Of a stretch of DNA of 64,000 nt, positions 54,057 through 64,000 are shown in pieces. A model generated the notes under the pieces. That model was given only the letters and a program-made list of their open reading frames with translations, made no database searches and had not been told where the DNA came from. This DNA is from Phymorhynchus buccinoides. Lineage: Eukaryota; Mollusca; Gastropoda; Neogastropoda; Raphitomidae. Within the stretch, counting starts at the first letter, position 1. Each line of letters begins with the position of its first letter. The stretch spans positions 18,541,540-18,605,539 of the forward strand of contig CM065690.1 in assembly GCA_017654935.2 (NCBI GenBank). Direction: 5' to 3'. The position numbers were made by a program, and so were the translations under genes.

Positions 54057-54379
54057 AGAACTCTCGGAGGCCAGGGAAGCCCAACGTCTTACCTCCTGCC
54101 CTCTGGTCCTCTGTGGCAGGGGTGGGTGGTGGTTAACCAGTAAGGGTGTTCTAACCGAGCTGGAGCTGGGCTTCATTGGATTGTGTGGATCCATATTGTG
54201 CACAGGGTTTGGCTCTTGATTGGAAAACCTAAGGGAACGAAAGCAAGAAAACTCGTCCGGACCAGTTCGACCAGCTCAGAACCGACGCAGACCCACGCCT
54301 GCACGAGACCCACTCTTCATCTTCATCGCCCTTCATCCACGGGAAGACCAAGTCTTCAGGAACATTGTTCCTTAAGGGC

Positions 54380-54605
54380 TCTGTCAATGAGGCTTTGCAC
54401 CGAAAATTCTCTGCCCCTGTCTCTTGACCTGAGATGTGAACGCCCCCTACTTTAAGATTATCGCCCTTGCCTGTCAGGAACTAGTAGTGTATAGGCACAG
54501 AAAATTATCTGCTCCTGACTCATCACCAGGGGGCATCGGCAGTTCGGGCCTAAAATTATCGCCCTTTCGTGTCGGCAAGGAGTAGTATAAAGCCTCATTG
54601 GACGT
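54380..54605. repeat. dispersed palindromic repeat, copy 2
   Basis: CTGTCAATGAGGCTTTGCACC ... TTATCGCCCTT ... TAAAGCCTCATTGGAC; inverse of 15,020-15,210, with self-complementary ends. Confidence 0.85.
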
Positions 54606-54834
54606 AAAACAAACCAACTCCAGTAGGGAACGCAGGTTTTTTCAGTGGTTCGTCATTCCTTTCCTTGATCAACAAATCCCTCTGTTGGTTGTCTATAATC
54701 CAGAATCCTAAAGAAGAAAAAATAATGTGATACAATGAGACAAGTGTGATTCATAAGGACAAAACAAGAACTTTATTAATTTAATTATGTTCAGAATGTT
54801 ATGCAATGAAACAACCGTCATCTATTGGCCACTG

Positions 54835-55075
54835 CAAGTAGGTTTATTAACGCCCTTGATGGCAAGAGTTAAGCCCTTGTTGATCAGTACCCAAAAGGGC
54901 AGTCACTCTTGCAAAAGGAAGCCATTAAGTGGCCTCAAATAGGGTTATTGGGGAGAGTTATTCCCTTCTTGTTTGGTCAGTACTCAACCATCTTCCCCCA
55001 CCCACCAAGGGCATTCACTCTGGCAAAAAGGTGTTCTCTGCAGTGGCCAATAAAAGCTGTTTACCATTACCATTG
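54835..55075. repeat. dispersed repeat pair, copies at 54835 and 61580
   Basis: TTTATTAACGCCCTTGATGG ... AGGAAGCCATTAAGTGGCCTCAAATAGGG ... CCAAGGGCATTCACTC matches 61,585-61,800 in the same orientation. Confidence 0.85.
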
Positions 55076-55675
55076 TTGTTAGCTTCAAAGAAAGAAAGTG
55101 ATATAAGCGGAATCTGGCCCTTTTTACGTATAAAGATTTCCAATTTAGAGAAATTGCTATGTCATAGTCCTTCTTCTGCCATTTTCTGACTGGATATTAA
55201 CTGCCATCTGACTGAAGCAATTGTTATATGTAGCGACACTAGTATCATGTGTATTGATTATTGATGATGATTTGTATTCCTTTTTTAAAATTATTTGATG
55301 GATTGCTAAGTTTATTATGGCTGTTGATCTTCGTTTGTTCACTTCCCATTCATAAGGGGGATTGGCCTATTGAATAAATTATTCGCATTCTCTCTCTCTC
55401 TCTCTCACTCACTCACCTCCCACCCCCACCCCAACTTTGCAGGAAGTTGATAACAATGCTTGATGATGATCGTTGCCCTTGGGTTCCTAAGAGCATTTTT
55501 TCAGAATGGAATTCATCATAGGAATATTTTTGTAAAGCAGAAATGTGTTTTTTGTGGAAAAAAATTACGCAGATTTCTGCAGAAAACAATGTAAATACAT
55601 GTATCTTGTTTCCTTCAGTTCAGCACGAGTAGATGTTTAAAAATACAAGCAAAGTGAGATAATTATTTTTAGTTG
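55076..55675. other. no gene recognised
   Basis: A short TC run at 55,390-55,406; otherwise nothing. Confidence 0.5.
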
Positions 55676-55679
55676 TCAA

Positions 55680-55985
55680 AAAATCCCAGTTTATTGCTAG
55701 CACCGTTCCCCTGATCTATAGGACTTAAAAAAGTTAGAGCATTTAAAATGCAGCAATAATAAAATGTAATGAAACTTTTGTGTCCAAATGCCTTTAGATG
55801 AGAACATTAGAGTCAAAACTAGTTAACTTGGAATTATGATCTATGTTCTAAAAAAGAGAATAAAAACATAAAGAGTGCTAGTTTTGGTGTTTTTTGTCCT
55901 TGATAGGGAGGCAATGGCAGAAACCTAGAGAGGACAGCTGTTTTGACCCTTGGGGGTCTCATCAGCTCGGTATTGGATGGGTTCT
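55680..55985 (-). mobile_element. second hammerhead-element family, copy B
   Basis: Full-length match to 41,375-41,680 with moderate divergence. Confidence 0.8.
55928..55970 (-). ncRNA. degenerate hammerhead ribozyme
   Basis: Minus strand CTGATGA, stem II GACCC/GGGTC, but AAAAC replaces GAAAC and stem I is reduced to about 3 bp. Probably inactive. Confidence 0.75.
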
Positions 55986-56161
55986 TGCTCTACCAAAGTG
56001 GAGTTCTCTCACCTCAACAAGAAGAAAATAATTTATGGGGTCGGGTTGTGATGCTTCTTCATTAATTTTGTATTGGTAATACTTGTGCGTGTTAGGTAGG
56101 ACTACTTTCGCTTTCGTCTCAAAAGGTTGTCTTAACTTCCGTTCCGGAAGTTCAGGAGGGG

Positions 56162-56765
56162 ATGGATCAGTTGCTACTTGGGGAAGAGATGAGTTTTCAA
56201 ATGACTTTTGAATGTGGGCAGAGAATGAGAGTATCTGAGAGAGTGAGGCAACTGATTCCAGATGACAGGAGCTTGATAGGCGAAGGAGCGTTGACCAAAC
56301 GTTTTAGTGCAGACAGTGGGGATTCGATAGAGGCGGGTGTCAGAAGAGGAGCGAAGAGCTCAAGATGGCCTGTAGAGATGCAACAGTTCAGTGAGATATT
56401 CAGGACATGAAGACTCGATAGATTTGAAGCAGAGAGAAGCAATCTTGTAGGATATTCTTTGCTGAACAGGGAGCCAGTGGAGAGACTGCAGCAATAGTTA
56501 CATGGTCGTATTTAGAAGAGTGGAAGATGAGCTGGGCAGCATGATTTTGAACTGTTTTAAAATTTGGTGATGAGGTGTGAGGGGGAACCAGACAAAAGTG
56601 CATTCCAATAATCAAGGCGGGTTAGCACAAATGCGCAGACAAGAGCTTTTGTGGTATCTTCTGAAAGGAGATGGCGGATAGAAGCAATTTGACGGAGTTG
56701 CAAGAAAGCAGGTGCGACAATATATATATATATTGCTGACGTGCTGTTGAAAGGACAGGGTTTGA
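56162..56765 (-). mobile_element. L2/CR1-like LINE reverse transcriptase remnant
   Basis: Minus-strand pieces TTKALVCAFVLTRLDYWNAL, FKTVQNHAAQLIFHSSKYDH, SFAYQAP-like decay and SLPTFKS-like C-terminus are spread over three frames with stops. Related to, but diverged from, the LINE at 2,080-3,142. Confidence 0.8.
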
Positions 56766-57075
56766 TCAAGAGTAGGCCTTAGGGTCTGAACGTGGAGTGT
56801 TTCGGATGAGACGATAAAATGAGGTCCCGTGTGCCCATGCACTTAGCACACGTTAATCCCAGTGGCAACAAAAAAGTTGTCATTTGGTCAAAATTTACAC
56901 CCCCCCCCCCCCCCCCCCCCTCTTTCCTTCCTCGTCAGTCACACAAAATTCGCATGCAAAAAACAAAAAAAAGAGGTGGCGCACCTCTGGCTGCGACGCG
57001 CTCTCCAGGTGGGAGCAACCCGAATTTCACAGAGACGCCTCTGTGACTATAAAGTACCTAATACCTAATAAATCG
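56765..57075 (+). repeat. dispersed SINE-like repeat, copy 3 of 3
   Basis: GGTCTGAACGTGGAGTGTTTCGG ... AAAGTACCTAATACC; includes a poly-C run at 56,900-56,920. Confidence 0.88.
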
Positions 57076-57204
57076 GTGTCCCTGGCTCGAAACACGTGAC
57101 GGCCCAGAGTAAAGAATAGAATGTTCTAGATGTGTGTGCTATATAAGTGCCAATTATTATTATTATTATTAAAGAATGAACACAACAAAATGTAATACAC
57201 GTAC

Positions 57205-57361
57205 ATGTAGCGGAAAACTGGTGAAGCAGTCCAGTACCTGCAGGTCGTTAAGACTGCCACGGAGTGGAACCAACTGAGTGAGGCCACTGTCACCGCAGGC
57301 TCTGTCAGCTCATTTTCATCAGCGCTGACCAGATCGACATCTGAGTCTGATTCCACTGACC
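57205..57361 (+). mobile_element. possible LINE C-terminal fragment
   Basis: A + frame reads RKTGEAVQYLQVVKTATEWN, QLSEATVTAGSVSSFSSALT, RSTSESDSTDH and a stop. VV..WN-L-E-VTA-SV-SF-AL resembles the end of several LINE polymerases. An ADAM tail exon is a weaker alternative. Confidence 0.35.
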
Positions 57362-57640
57362 ACTAGGGTTTTCTTTCTTCTTTTTTTTTCTTTCTTTTTT
57401 TCTTGCTTGCTTCTGGAAGTGGGGCCTGGGCCTTCCCAGCTGAACTGGGGGGGTTTTAATGGTCTTAACCCAGGGTAAGCAGTAGGTCTTTCTCCTTTCT
57501 ATCTTTTTCTAATAAGGTATGCGCCCTCCTAGTTCCGTACGTCACATCTATCGTCAGAAGTGGCGTCTGCGACGTATTCTACCAGATCCTGATCCAGATC
57601 CAGTGCCAAGTCCGGTGATGAGTCTCAGTTTGGTAAGGGG

Positions 57641-57879
57641 TGTCGCATGAAAAAAGTAGCTCGTAAAAATAAGTAGCTCGCTACTATGAGAGTCTGTATT
57701 TGCGACAACCACAAATTTCACTTTTTCTGTACTTTAACCATTTACCTAACCCTAACCCTAACCCTATCCCTAACCCTAGAAAAAAAGTGAAATTTGTGGT
57801 TCATGCTCAATGTCGCAAATACACACTGTCATAGGTAGCGAGCTACTTATTTTTACGAGCTACCTTTTTTCATGCGACA
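57641..57879. mobile_element. MITE with telomere-like loop
   Basis: Long inverted arms TGTCGCATGAAAAAAGTAGC ... and ... GCTACCTTTTTTCATGCGACA, further pairing through TAGCGAGCTACTTATTTTTACG and GTGAAATTTGTGGTT. The loop at 57,745-57,778 is (CCTAAC)n. GGTAAGGG flanks both sides (57,632 and 57,883), a likely 8-bp target duplication. Confidence 0.85.
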
Positions 57880-58274
57880 GGGGGTAAGGGAGTGGTGGAA
57901 GGTGGATGCACTAGAAAGGTGAAGTTAAGAAGAGGGTGGGGGGTGGGGGACAGGGAGTTGAAGGGGAGTAGGAGGGGGTAGTGTGGAGAGGGATGGTGGT
58001 GGTTAGGTTTGGTTCTTGAAGGCTTCCACCGTGGCTGATGACACTGCCACCGGTGGAAGAGCATCCCCACTCAAGCGATGGTGCTGCGAGGGAACAGTGA
58101 CTGACTGCTGGTGGTACAGAGTCCTGCGTATGAATGCTGGTAAGACTTGGCATGCAGGGAGCGGGTTGACCTTGTTTGGGGGGTTGGGGGATCTTAAGGC
58201 TTCCTGGTGGAGTTGATCGATCACCCACTCGATCAGAGAGGAATCGTTTCCTATTTCTTCCCTCCTCCTTTTTG

Positions 58275-58410
58275 CGAGCCTGCTATCTGTCAAATATTAA
58301 CTCTAACTAAAAATACACCCCTCCCTTCCCTACCCCTACCCCCCCACCCCTTTTTTATTTTTTTTTAATCGGTAGCATTAGTATTTTTAGTAGAGTTAAT
58401 ATTTGACATT
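58275..58410. repeat. palindrome with TGTCAAATATTAACTCT ends
   Basis: TGTCAAATATTAACTCTAAC and GTAGAGTTAATATTTGACA form an inverted pair around a C/T-rich centre; probably a small MITE. Confidence 0.7.
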
Positions 58411-58978
58411 AACATCCCTCCCCGCTAATTTCGCCGAAAGTTGACAACTGATATTCACAGTGAGAGCGTCACGCGACTCCAGGTATAGCAGTAAGGGGAG
58501 AGTACTCCCACCACAGGTTGAGTATCCTTAGTAGGCGCTTCAGCCCTTTTTCTTTTCTCTAAGAATGGGCTCTTGGGTGATCTCCCTTTGCCTAAGCTAA
58601 CCAAGAGGAGATCTATTGCTATCAGTCAAATATTAACTATTATAAAAATACTAATTTTACTGAGCAACATTTCATAAAAAAGCAAAATGCCAGTTTGGTT
58701 TAAACCATTTTTGTTTTTGTTTATTTCTATGTTATTTGTTTGTTTATTTGCTGCCTTGTTTACCTGCTTGCTTTCATCTTGTCTTTCATTAAAGCAACTT
58801 TCTGTCGTTCTTTTTCTGCGCTTATTGAGTGTCCCCTGTGTTTTACTTTCTCTTCATTTAATATTCTCTTTGAGGGTGTTAATGTTTACTGTTATGGACA
58901 GAAGTCAGAATCTTTTATTTACCTTGTACTAAGATAAGAAATTTTTATCATATGAATATATTTTATATACTTATGCAG

Positions 58979-59056
58979 GCCCGGCGCATGCTCTGTAAAA
59001 GTGGTGAGGCCACTCCATTGCCTCCATGCCTTGATCATCAAAGATCAAATGTGTAA
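58979..59056 (+). CDS. candidate alternative terminal exon of ADAM10
   Basis: After TTATGCAG at 58,978, a phase-0 frame compatible with the transmembrane exon reads ARRMLCKSGEATPLPPCLDH, QRSNV and TAA. AATAAA polyadenylation signals follow at 59,381 and 59,392. This would give a short tail of about 25 residues in place of the long repeat tail. No homology is recognised and the polypyrimidine tract is poor, so this is tentative. Confidence 0.35.
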   Translation, partial: ARRMLCKSGEATPLPPCLDHQRSNV

Positions 59057-60126
59057 CTTACCACTCAATCAATCGACCCATCGTGTAAAGGGAAAGGCTG
59101 AAATCATCACAAACTGGTCTCGTGCAGAGTTGTTGCTTTTAGCTACTGATCTTTCCGGAAGTGAAGCTTGTTGAAGTGTTCAACTTATGACCGAAATCGA
59201 AAGTAAAATCAACACACTTTGTTTGGCCACTGTGGAACAGGCGTGCCCTTCTCTTCCCCCTCTCTCTTTTTTTTTTTTTTTCTTTTTTTTTTTTTTCCCC
59301 AAAAAGTGGTACGGCCATGACCGTGGCACCGTACCTGGATACGCCGGGCCTGTTATAATTTGAGGCATGGCTTTGTTAAAAATAAAATTAAAATAAAGAC
59401 ATACTATATAAGCCCTAAGATGGAGAGCAAGCAAAAAGTTCAATATTAGATGGAATAAAAAAAAACCCGTGCATTTTATGGAAGTGATTTTGAATGGACA
59501 TTGAAACACAAGGGGTCACTATTAGAGAAGTATGAAATATTGACAATCGCATCAGTATTGTTCATGGGTAGTTTTTCGGTCTATTTACCGTAATTTAGAT
59601 GTGTGTTTGGAGGGTTTTGCCATGGCCTCTTGTCTACATTTAAAAAAAGATTATCATGAAGTAAAAACGGTTGACTAGGAATGCCAGTTTGCTTTTCAAA
59701 ATTTTGCTTTTTAGTTTACATTTATTTTATTTTCCATGTTTGTAAAGTTGCCTTTTCCAGGAATGCCATTTCACTGCTTTGCACCCAAAAAAAAAAAGAA
59801 GTTTTTATGGCATGTGTGCATTTTTATTTTGTTTTGTTTTGTTTTAAATTCAAATAACTTTTTTTTTTAATGGAATGTGGTAAGCATGTATGAGTTGTTT
59901 TTGTTTTTAATTCAAAGAAGATACTTTATTTTTTAATGGAATATGGTAAGCGTGTATATGTTTTTGGGGGGTGTTTTTGTAAGCAGATTAATATTTAAAC
60001 TAAATTATGGGAAAGATGTTTTCAACTGACCTTGTTAATGAAAAGATAATATGAGTTCAACTGTTAAAAAAAGCTATAGAGTGCAATCAGTTAATTTCTG
60101 TATATTAGGCATTTGGTAACTTTTAT
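59057..60126. other. non-coding, possible 3' UTR of the short form
   Basis: A/T-rich, AATAAA at 59,381 and 59,392; no repeat family recognised. Confidence 0.4.
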
Positions 60127-60129
60127 TAA

Positions 60130-60368
60130 CCCTTTCACTGCCAGCCATATTTCAGCCAAAAATGCCCATTGAAATGACCTGGGTAGAGAACAAAATCCAT
60201 CTGCAGTATTGGGGATTCTTCTGTGACATATATGAAATAAGGTCTATCCTTACTTCCCCAAACTAAGACAAAAGGGTCTTTGGATAATAGACCCCGAATT
60301 GATGCTTTTTAGTGACATAGGTGTTGAATCACTGTGGTGCTAAAATGCGAGTTTGGCGGTGAAAGGGA
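60130..60368. mobile_element. MITE with CCCTTTCACTGCC ends
   Basis: ACCCTTTCACTGCCAGCC and GGCGGTGAAAGGG are inverted ends, 239 bp apart. Confidence 0.75.
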
Positions 60369-61576
60369 TAATTACCATTGACTGGCGCTCATAGCTTTGC
60401 CTTTTAATATGGCGGTGCTTTAAAAAAAAAATTCAGTTATGAATTTATATCATTACTTTAGTCATTTACATGCAGTTGATTGTTGATAGCCGTACTTGTC
60501 TGCTTGTTATAAGCCCCCCCCCCCCCCCCCCCCCCCCTCCCACTGCATTTTCAGTTTGTAGAAATAGCAATTTGTTTCGCAATCGTATGCTGCTTATTGG
60601 TTTTACCTGTGATGGTTTTGTTTAAATAGGGCTTTTGCCAAACGTGTTCGTATTCTATACTAGACTACTAAATTTCCCGCGCTCGTTCTGTCCGAGTTGC
60701 GTTGACCTTTGTAATTCAACTCTCTAATTTTAACTCAGCAAATCTCACAGCAAATGCCCTATTGGTGCCTGTGTTCATTTTCCTGTCTATTTGAGCAACA
60801 TTATTCCTAAAAGACATTTATCAACAAATATGCCATGATTAATTAAAATTTGTTAGGACAGCCTCTGACAGAGCTTTGTTTCAATTTTTAGAATTAATGT
60901 GGATTGCCATTTTGGATAGAGGACTTTGAAATAACTTGTTTTTATTTGACTTGGGGGGGGGAAATAATGCTTTACGCCCTCTTATTTGACTCTTTTTTTT
61001 TGCTGGCTTATGAACAAATTGTGTTTACAAAATTGAACAAAGGGGGAAAACTCTGTCTAATTAACTCCCCTCCACCAAAGGTGATTACGATACCAATCAT
61101 CTAGCAATGCGTGGATCAGAGCCAAAGTGAGACAAAGAAAGCATCATTCTCAAGTTTAGAAACTTTACAGTTTGTGGAAAATTAGGGAAAATTGTATGTG
61201 AAAATGTATCCCATAAACATTTCACGTCTTTGGGACATGACGCGCTTACTAGTTTGTTTTAATCTGTAACGCTGGTTGTCTACTAATGTTAGCCTAACCC
61301 TGTAAAGGGATGCAACTGTTGCTTGGTGCGATCTCTCATTTCTCCCAACAATGTTTTATAGCATCAGAGTTTTTAGGTTTTGCTTTCTCCTGAGAGGAAG
61401 AGGTTGTTAGTGTTACCTCCCTAAAGGGAAATAATTGATGAAGGAAAAGTCAAAGAACTTAACATGCTGCTTTTTCAGGTAAATATATGATCTTCTCTTA
61501 CAAGATTAAAGAAAAAAGAGTGGATGTTACCAATAACTTTGCTAAGTTGTGTGGAACAATTAGTTAATGACAAATA
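60369..61576. other. no gene recognised
   Basis: A poly-C run at 60,514-60,537. The rest is A/T-rich with no coding signal. Confidence 0.5.
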
Positions 61577-61579
61577 TTG

Positions 61580-61800
61580 GCCTCTGCAACTAGGGTTATT
61601 AACGCCCTTGACAGTGAGAGTGAAGTCCTTAATTGTTGGTTAGTACTGAAAAGGGCATTCACTCTTGCGAAAGGCAGCCATTTAGTGGCCTCAAATAGGG
61701 TAATCAGCGAGAATTATACCCTTGTTTGGTCAGTACTCAAGCATCTACCAAGGGCATTCACTCCAGCAAAACATGGTTGTTGCAGTGGTCAATACGATGG
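61580..61800. repeat. dispersed repeat, second copy
   Basis: See 54,835; lies just upstream of the repeat exon. Confidence 0.85.
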
Positions 61801-61955
61801 CAATTTAAAAAAATGTCGTTTGAAAGTGTGTTCATGCTCTGTCCTTTCTTGATAAAGACAATTAACGACAAACATTTGAAATGCCTACGCTATGTACCCC
61901 CCTCCCGTAAAAAAAACTATGCTGGTGTTTCATTTGAAGTTTGCTTGTTTGCCAG

Positions 61956-63160
61956 GAGCAGGGATTCAAAATGCGGGTGCCGCAGCAGCGGGTGCCGCAG
62001 CAGCGGGTGCCGCAGCAACGGCCTTACCAGAACAGCCTGTCCACATACGTCTACATCTTCGCGTACCCGAGGATGCCCCACAATTGGCAGGGCCGATAGC
62101 TCTGCCATCAATTAAAATATCCAGCCTTGCCGATCTCTCTCAACAACAAATCCGTCTGCCCCCGGAGGCCTCAGAGCATTTTAAGAAATTTTCATCATCA
62201 TCACCCGGGGGGCCCCCGCAAATGCGTCTGCCCCCGGAGGCCGTAGAGAAAATTAAGAAAATTTCGACAACGTTGCCGCAAACTATGGGCCCCCGTTTTC
62301 CCACGCCAATGCAGCAAAAGGTCAAGGACCCCGAATCGCCTCTAGGATCGCTGGCGAAAAAAGTTAAAGCCCACTTACCCTCGAAAACCACCAGCCACTT
62401 TCCTTCGCCTAAACAAACGCAGGATCCGCGCCAACCGCAACTGGCAGGGCCAATAACGCTGCCAGAAATCCCCATTACACCATCACCAGCGTTGCCGCAA
62501 ACTACGGGCCCACATTTTCCCACACCAACTCAGCAAAATGTCAAGAAGGGCCTTCTAGGATCGCTGACGAACAAAGTTAAAGCCCACTTACCCTCGAAAA
62601 CCACCAGCCACTTTCCTTCGCCTAAACAAACGCAGGATCCGCGCCAACCGCAACTGGCAGGGCCAATAACGCTGCCAGAAATCCCCATTACACCATCACC
62701 AGCGTTGCCGCAAACTACGGGCCCACGTTTTCCCACACCAACTCAGCAAAATGTCAAGAAGGGCCTTCTAGGATCGCTGACGAACAAAGTTAAAGCCCAC
62801 CTACCCTCGAAAACCGCCAGCCGCTTTCCGTCACCGAAACAAACGCAGGATCCGGGCCAAGCGCAGAAAAAGGGTGCAAAACTTCCACACGGGTCGTTAG
62901 CTGCCTCCCCCCTTCCTCCAACGCAGCTGGGTCAGAAATCGCTTGCAGGAAACCGGTCGATAAATGTCGGCCCCCAATTGCTTCCAGAAGCTCTGCTGCA
63001 GACTACCACCTCCTTACCGCCAGCACCTGCCCAACTTGCTGGGGATGAAATTCATAAGCGTAGAGTATCACTCATATCTCCGCGAATACTCAAGCAGTTT
63101 TCAACAGCACAAGAAGACGACGTCGATACACCCTTAGACACGAAGGAAAATGCTGTTTGA
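61956..63160 (+). CDS. long proline-rich repeat exon, candidate ADAM10 tail
   Basis: An open frame of about 400 codons from the acceptor GTTTGCCAG (61,955, entry phase 1) to TGA at 63,158. An in-frame ATG upstream at 61,892 is a possible start if it is a separate gene. It opens with alanine/glycine repeats (NAGAAAAGAAAAGAAAT, 15-bp units), then LRVPEDAPQLAGPIALPSI and IRLPPEASEHFKKF. Next come nearly three copies of a 71-residue unit (GSLTNKVKAHLPSK, FPSPKQTQDP, QLAGPITLPEIPI, LPQTTG). It ends KRRVSLISPRILKQF, QEDDVDTPLDTKENAV. No signal peptide or membrane span. PxxP motifs would suit SH3 partners, as in Kuzbanian tails. The phase fits 52,084; linkage is inferred. Confidence 0.65.
62272..62850 (+). 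repeat. 213-bp coding tandem repeat
   Basis: TCGAAAACC starts at 62,381, 62,594 and 62,807, exactly 213 bp apart. Units are almost identical, with a more diverged half unit before them. Confidence 0.95.
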
Positions 63161-64000
63161 ACATTTTGCTAACAACAAAAAAAGACAAAAGAAAGAAATT
63201 GTTTTGCTGGATACTTGTGACTGTGTTTGAGAAATTATGCATGAACTGAAATTTCGATTGTGAAAGATGTTGCGGAGATTCCAAATTTAATATGATACAG
63301 AGAACGGAGTTTAAATGTCTTCGCTAGTTTTGATTTTACTTTATTTTTTTAAATTTTAAAGTCGTTGGAAATTTGACGTCCAATCTACAATGATTTTGAA
63401 ACTCCGACATAAAAAAAAAGTTCTGTTTTTGTTGTTGCTGTTGATTTGGTTTTTAAAAAAAAATGATGGCATAGATAAAGAACTCATTCAAATTTTGATC
63501 TCATAATCTGGATATTGGATTACATAGAATTAGAGATAGATATTACATAGAATTAGAGATAGATATTACATAGAATTAGAGATAGATATGCCCTATTGGT
63601 ATTTCTAAGGCTTGTTGGGCATGGTTTGTTTTTTATTTTAAAAAATATGCGGTGCAATTTATGTAAGGTTTTCTCAGGCACAGTCACAATTATGTTCGAA
63701 TTGGGTTTTTTAGACGTTCAGTTTAGAAGAGGCAAGGAAAGCAGTGTTGGTGTTTGCTCACAGTGTTTGATTGTTAATGAAAACAAAACGGTTGGTTAAA
63801 AAGAGAAAAATTAAATATAAAAAAAAATGTGTTGGATACATTTTGTTCAAACTCCTGTTGAAAAGAGGAAAGGAAAGGAAAGGTTGATGATTTTTGTACG
63901 TTTGTTTTGCATGTTTGTTCTTTTTTTCTGTTTCTCCAAACGTTGATTTGAGAAGAAAAAGTTGTGTTCGATATTTTCTGATACGTTTTGCTGAGAACGG
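63161..64000 (+). other. 3' UTR of the repeat exon
   Basis: A/T-rich, no gene. A 23-bp unit ATTACATAGAATTAGAGATA(GAT) is repeated three times at 63,519-63,587. ATTAAA at 63,811 followed by an A-run could be a polyadenylation signal. Confidence 0.55.

Noticed and set aside
53505..54203. 232-codon minus-strand leucine-rich frame
   Set aside because: Antisense of the 21-bp minisatellite; LLPTLLR repeats mirror the GQETEQG units.
57205..57361. Terminal coding exon of ADAM10 ending DSTDH
   Set aside because: The peptide resembles the end of LINE polymerases (WN-L-VTA-SV-SF-AL) and the acceptor is weak; kept only as a low-confidence LINE piece.

Overview
This is a gene-poor, repeat-rich stretch of an animal nuclear genome. 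The host gene is on the + strand: about ten consecutive internal exons of an ADAM10 (Kuzbanian-type) metalloprotease between 5,936 and 42,917. They code for the end of the catalytic domain (HEAGHNFGSPHD zinc site), the disintegrin-like and cysteine-rich regions, the membrane-proximal stalk and the transmembrane helix. Earlier exons (signal peptide, prodomain) lie before the window. Three candidate downstream exons could supply the cytoplasmic tail: 52,036-52,084, a short alternative end at 58,979-59,056, and a long proline-rich repeat exon at 61,956-63,160. Large introns, tRNA-headed SINEs, abundant CA/GAT/GA microsatellites, DIRS and hammerhead-bearing repeats suggest a marine lophotrochozoan, probably a mollusc. 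That assignment is inference.

Layout: 1-5.9 kb holds pieces of CR1/L2-like LINEs, a 78-bp minisatellite and a MITE split by a 2.3-kb insertion. 5.9-23.1 kb holds nine ADAM10 exons separated by microsatellites, pogo-like MITEs, SINEs, an 83-bp minisatellite, tandem copies of splice-acceptor regions and a Ty3/gypsy gag-protease fragment. One intron in this part (15,767-16,450) has every hallmark of a U12-type AT-AC intron.

23.1-42.8 kb is one giant intron. It contains a nearly complete DIRS-type tyrosine-recombinase retrotransposon (25,228-31,747), a minus-strand I-clade-like LINE that lacks its endonuclease (about 32.9-39.7 kb), and a tandem dimer of a 663-bp element in which each unit carries a hammerhead ribozyme (40,317 and 40,980). 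Further hammerhead copies lie at 25,092, 41,630 and 55,928. From 42.9 kb onward come the transmembrane exon, a 45-bp minisatellite, foldback MITEs, LINE remnants, a MITE with a telomere-like loop, and the candidate tail exons.

The main novelties are the tandem hammerhead element, which could release a 663-nt RNA circle; the AT-AC intron; repeated duplication of splice-acceptor segments next to ADAM10 exons, making decoy acceptors; and a long repeat-built tail exon joined in phase to the protease. All identifications come from reading the sequence; no database search or alignment was run.
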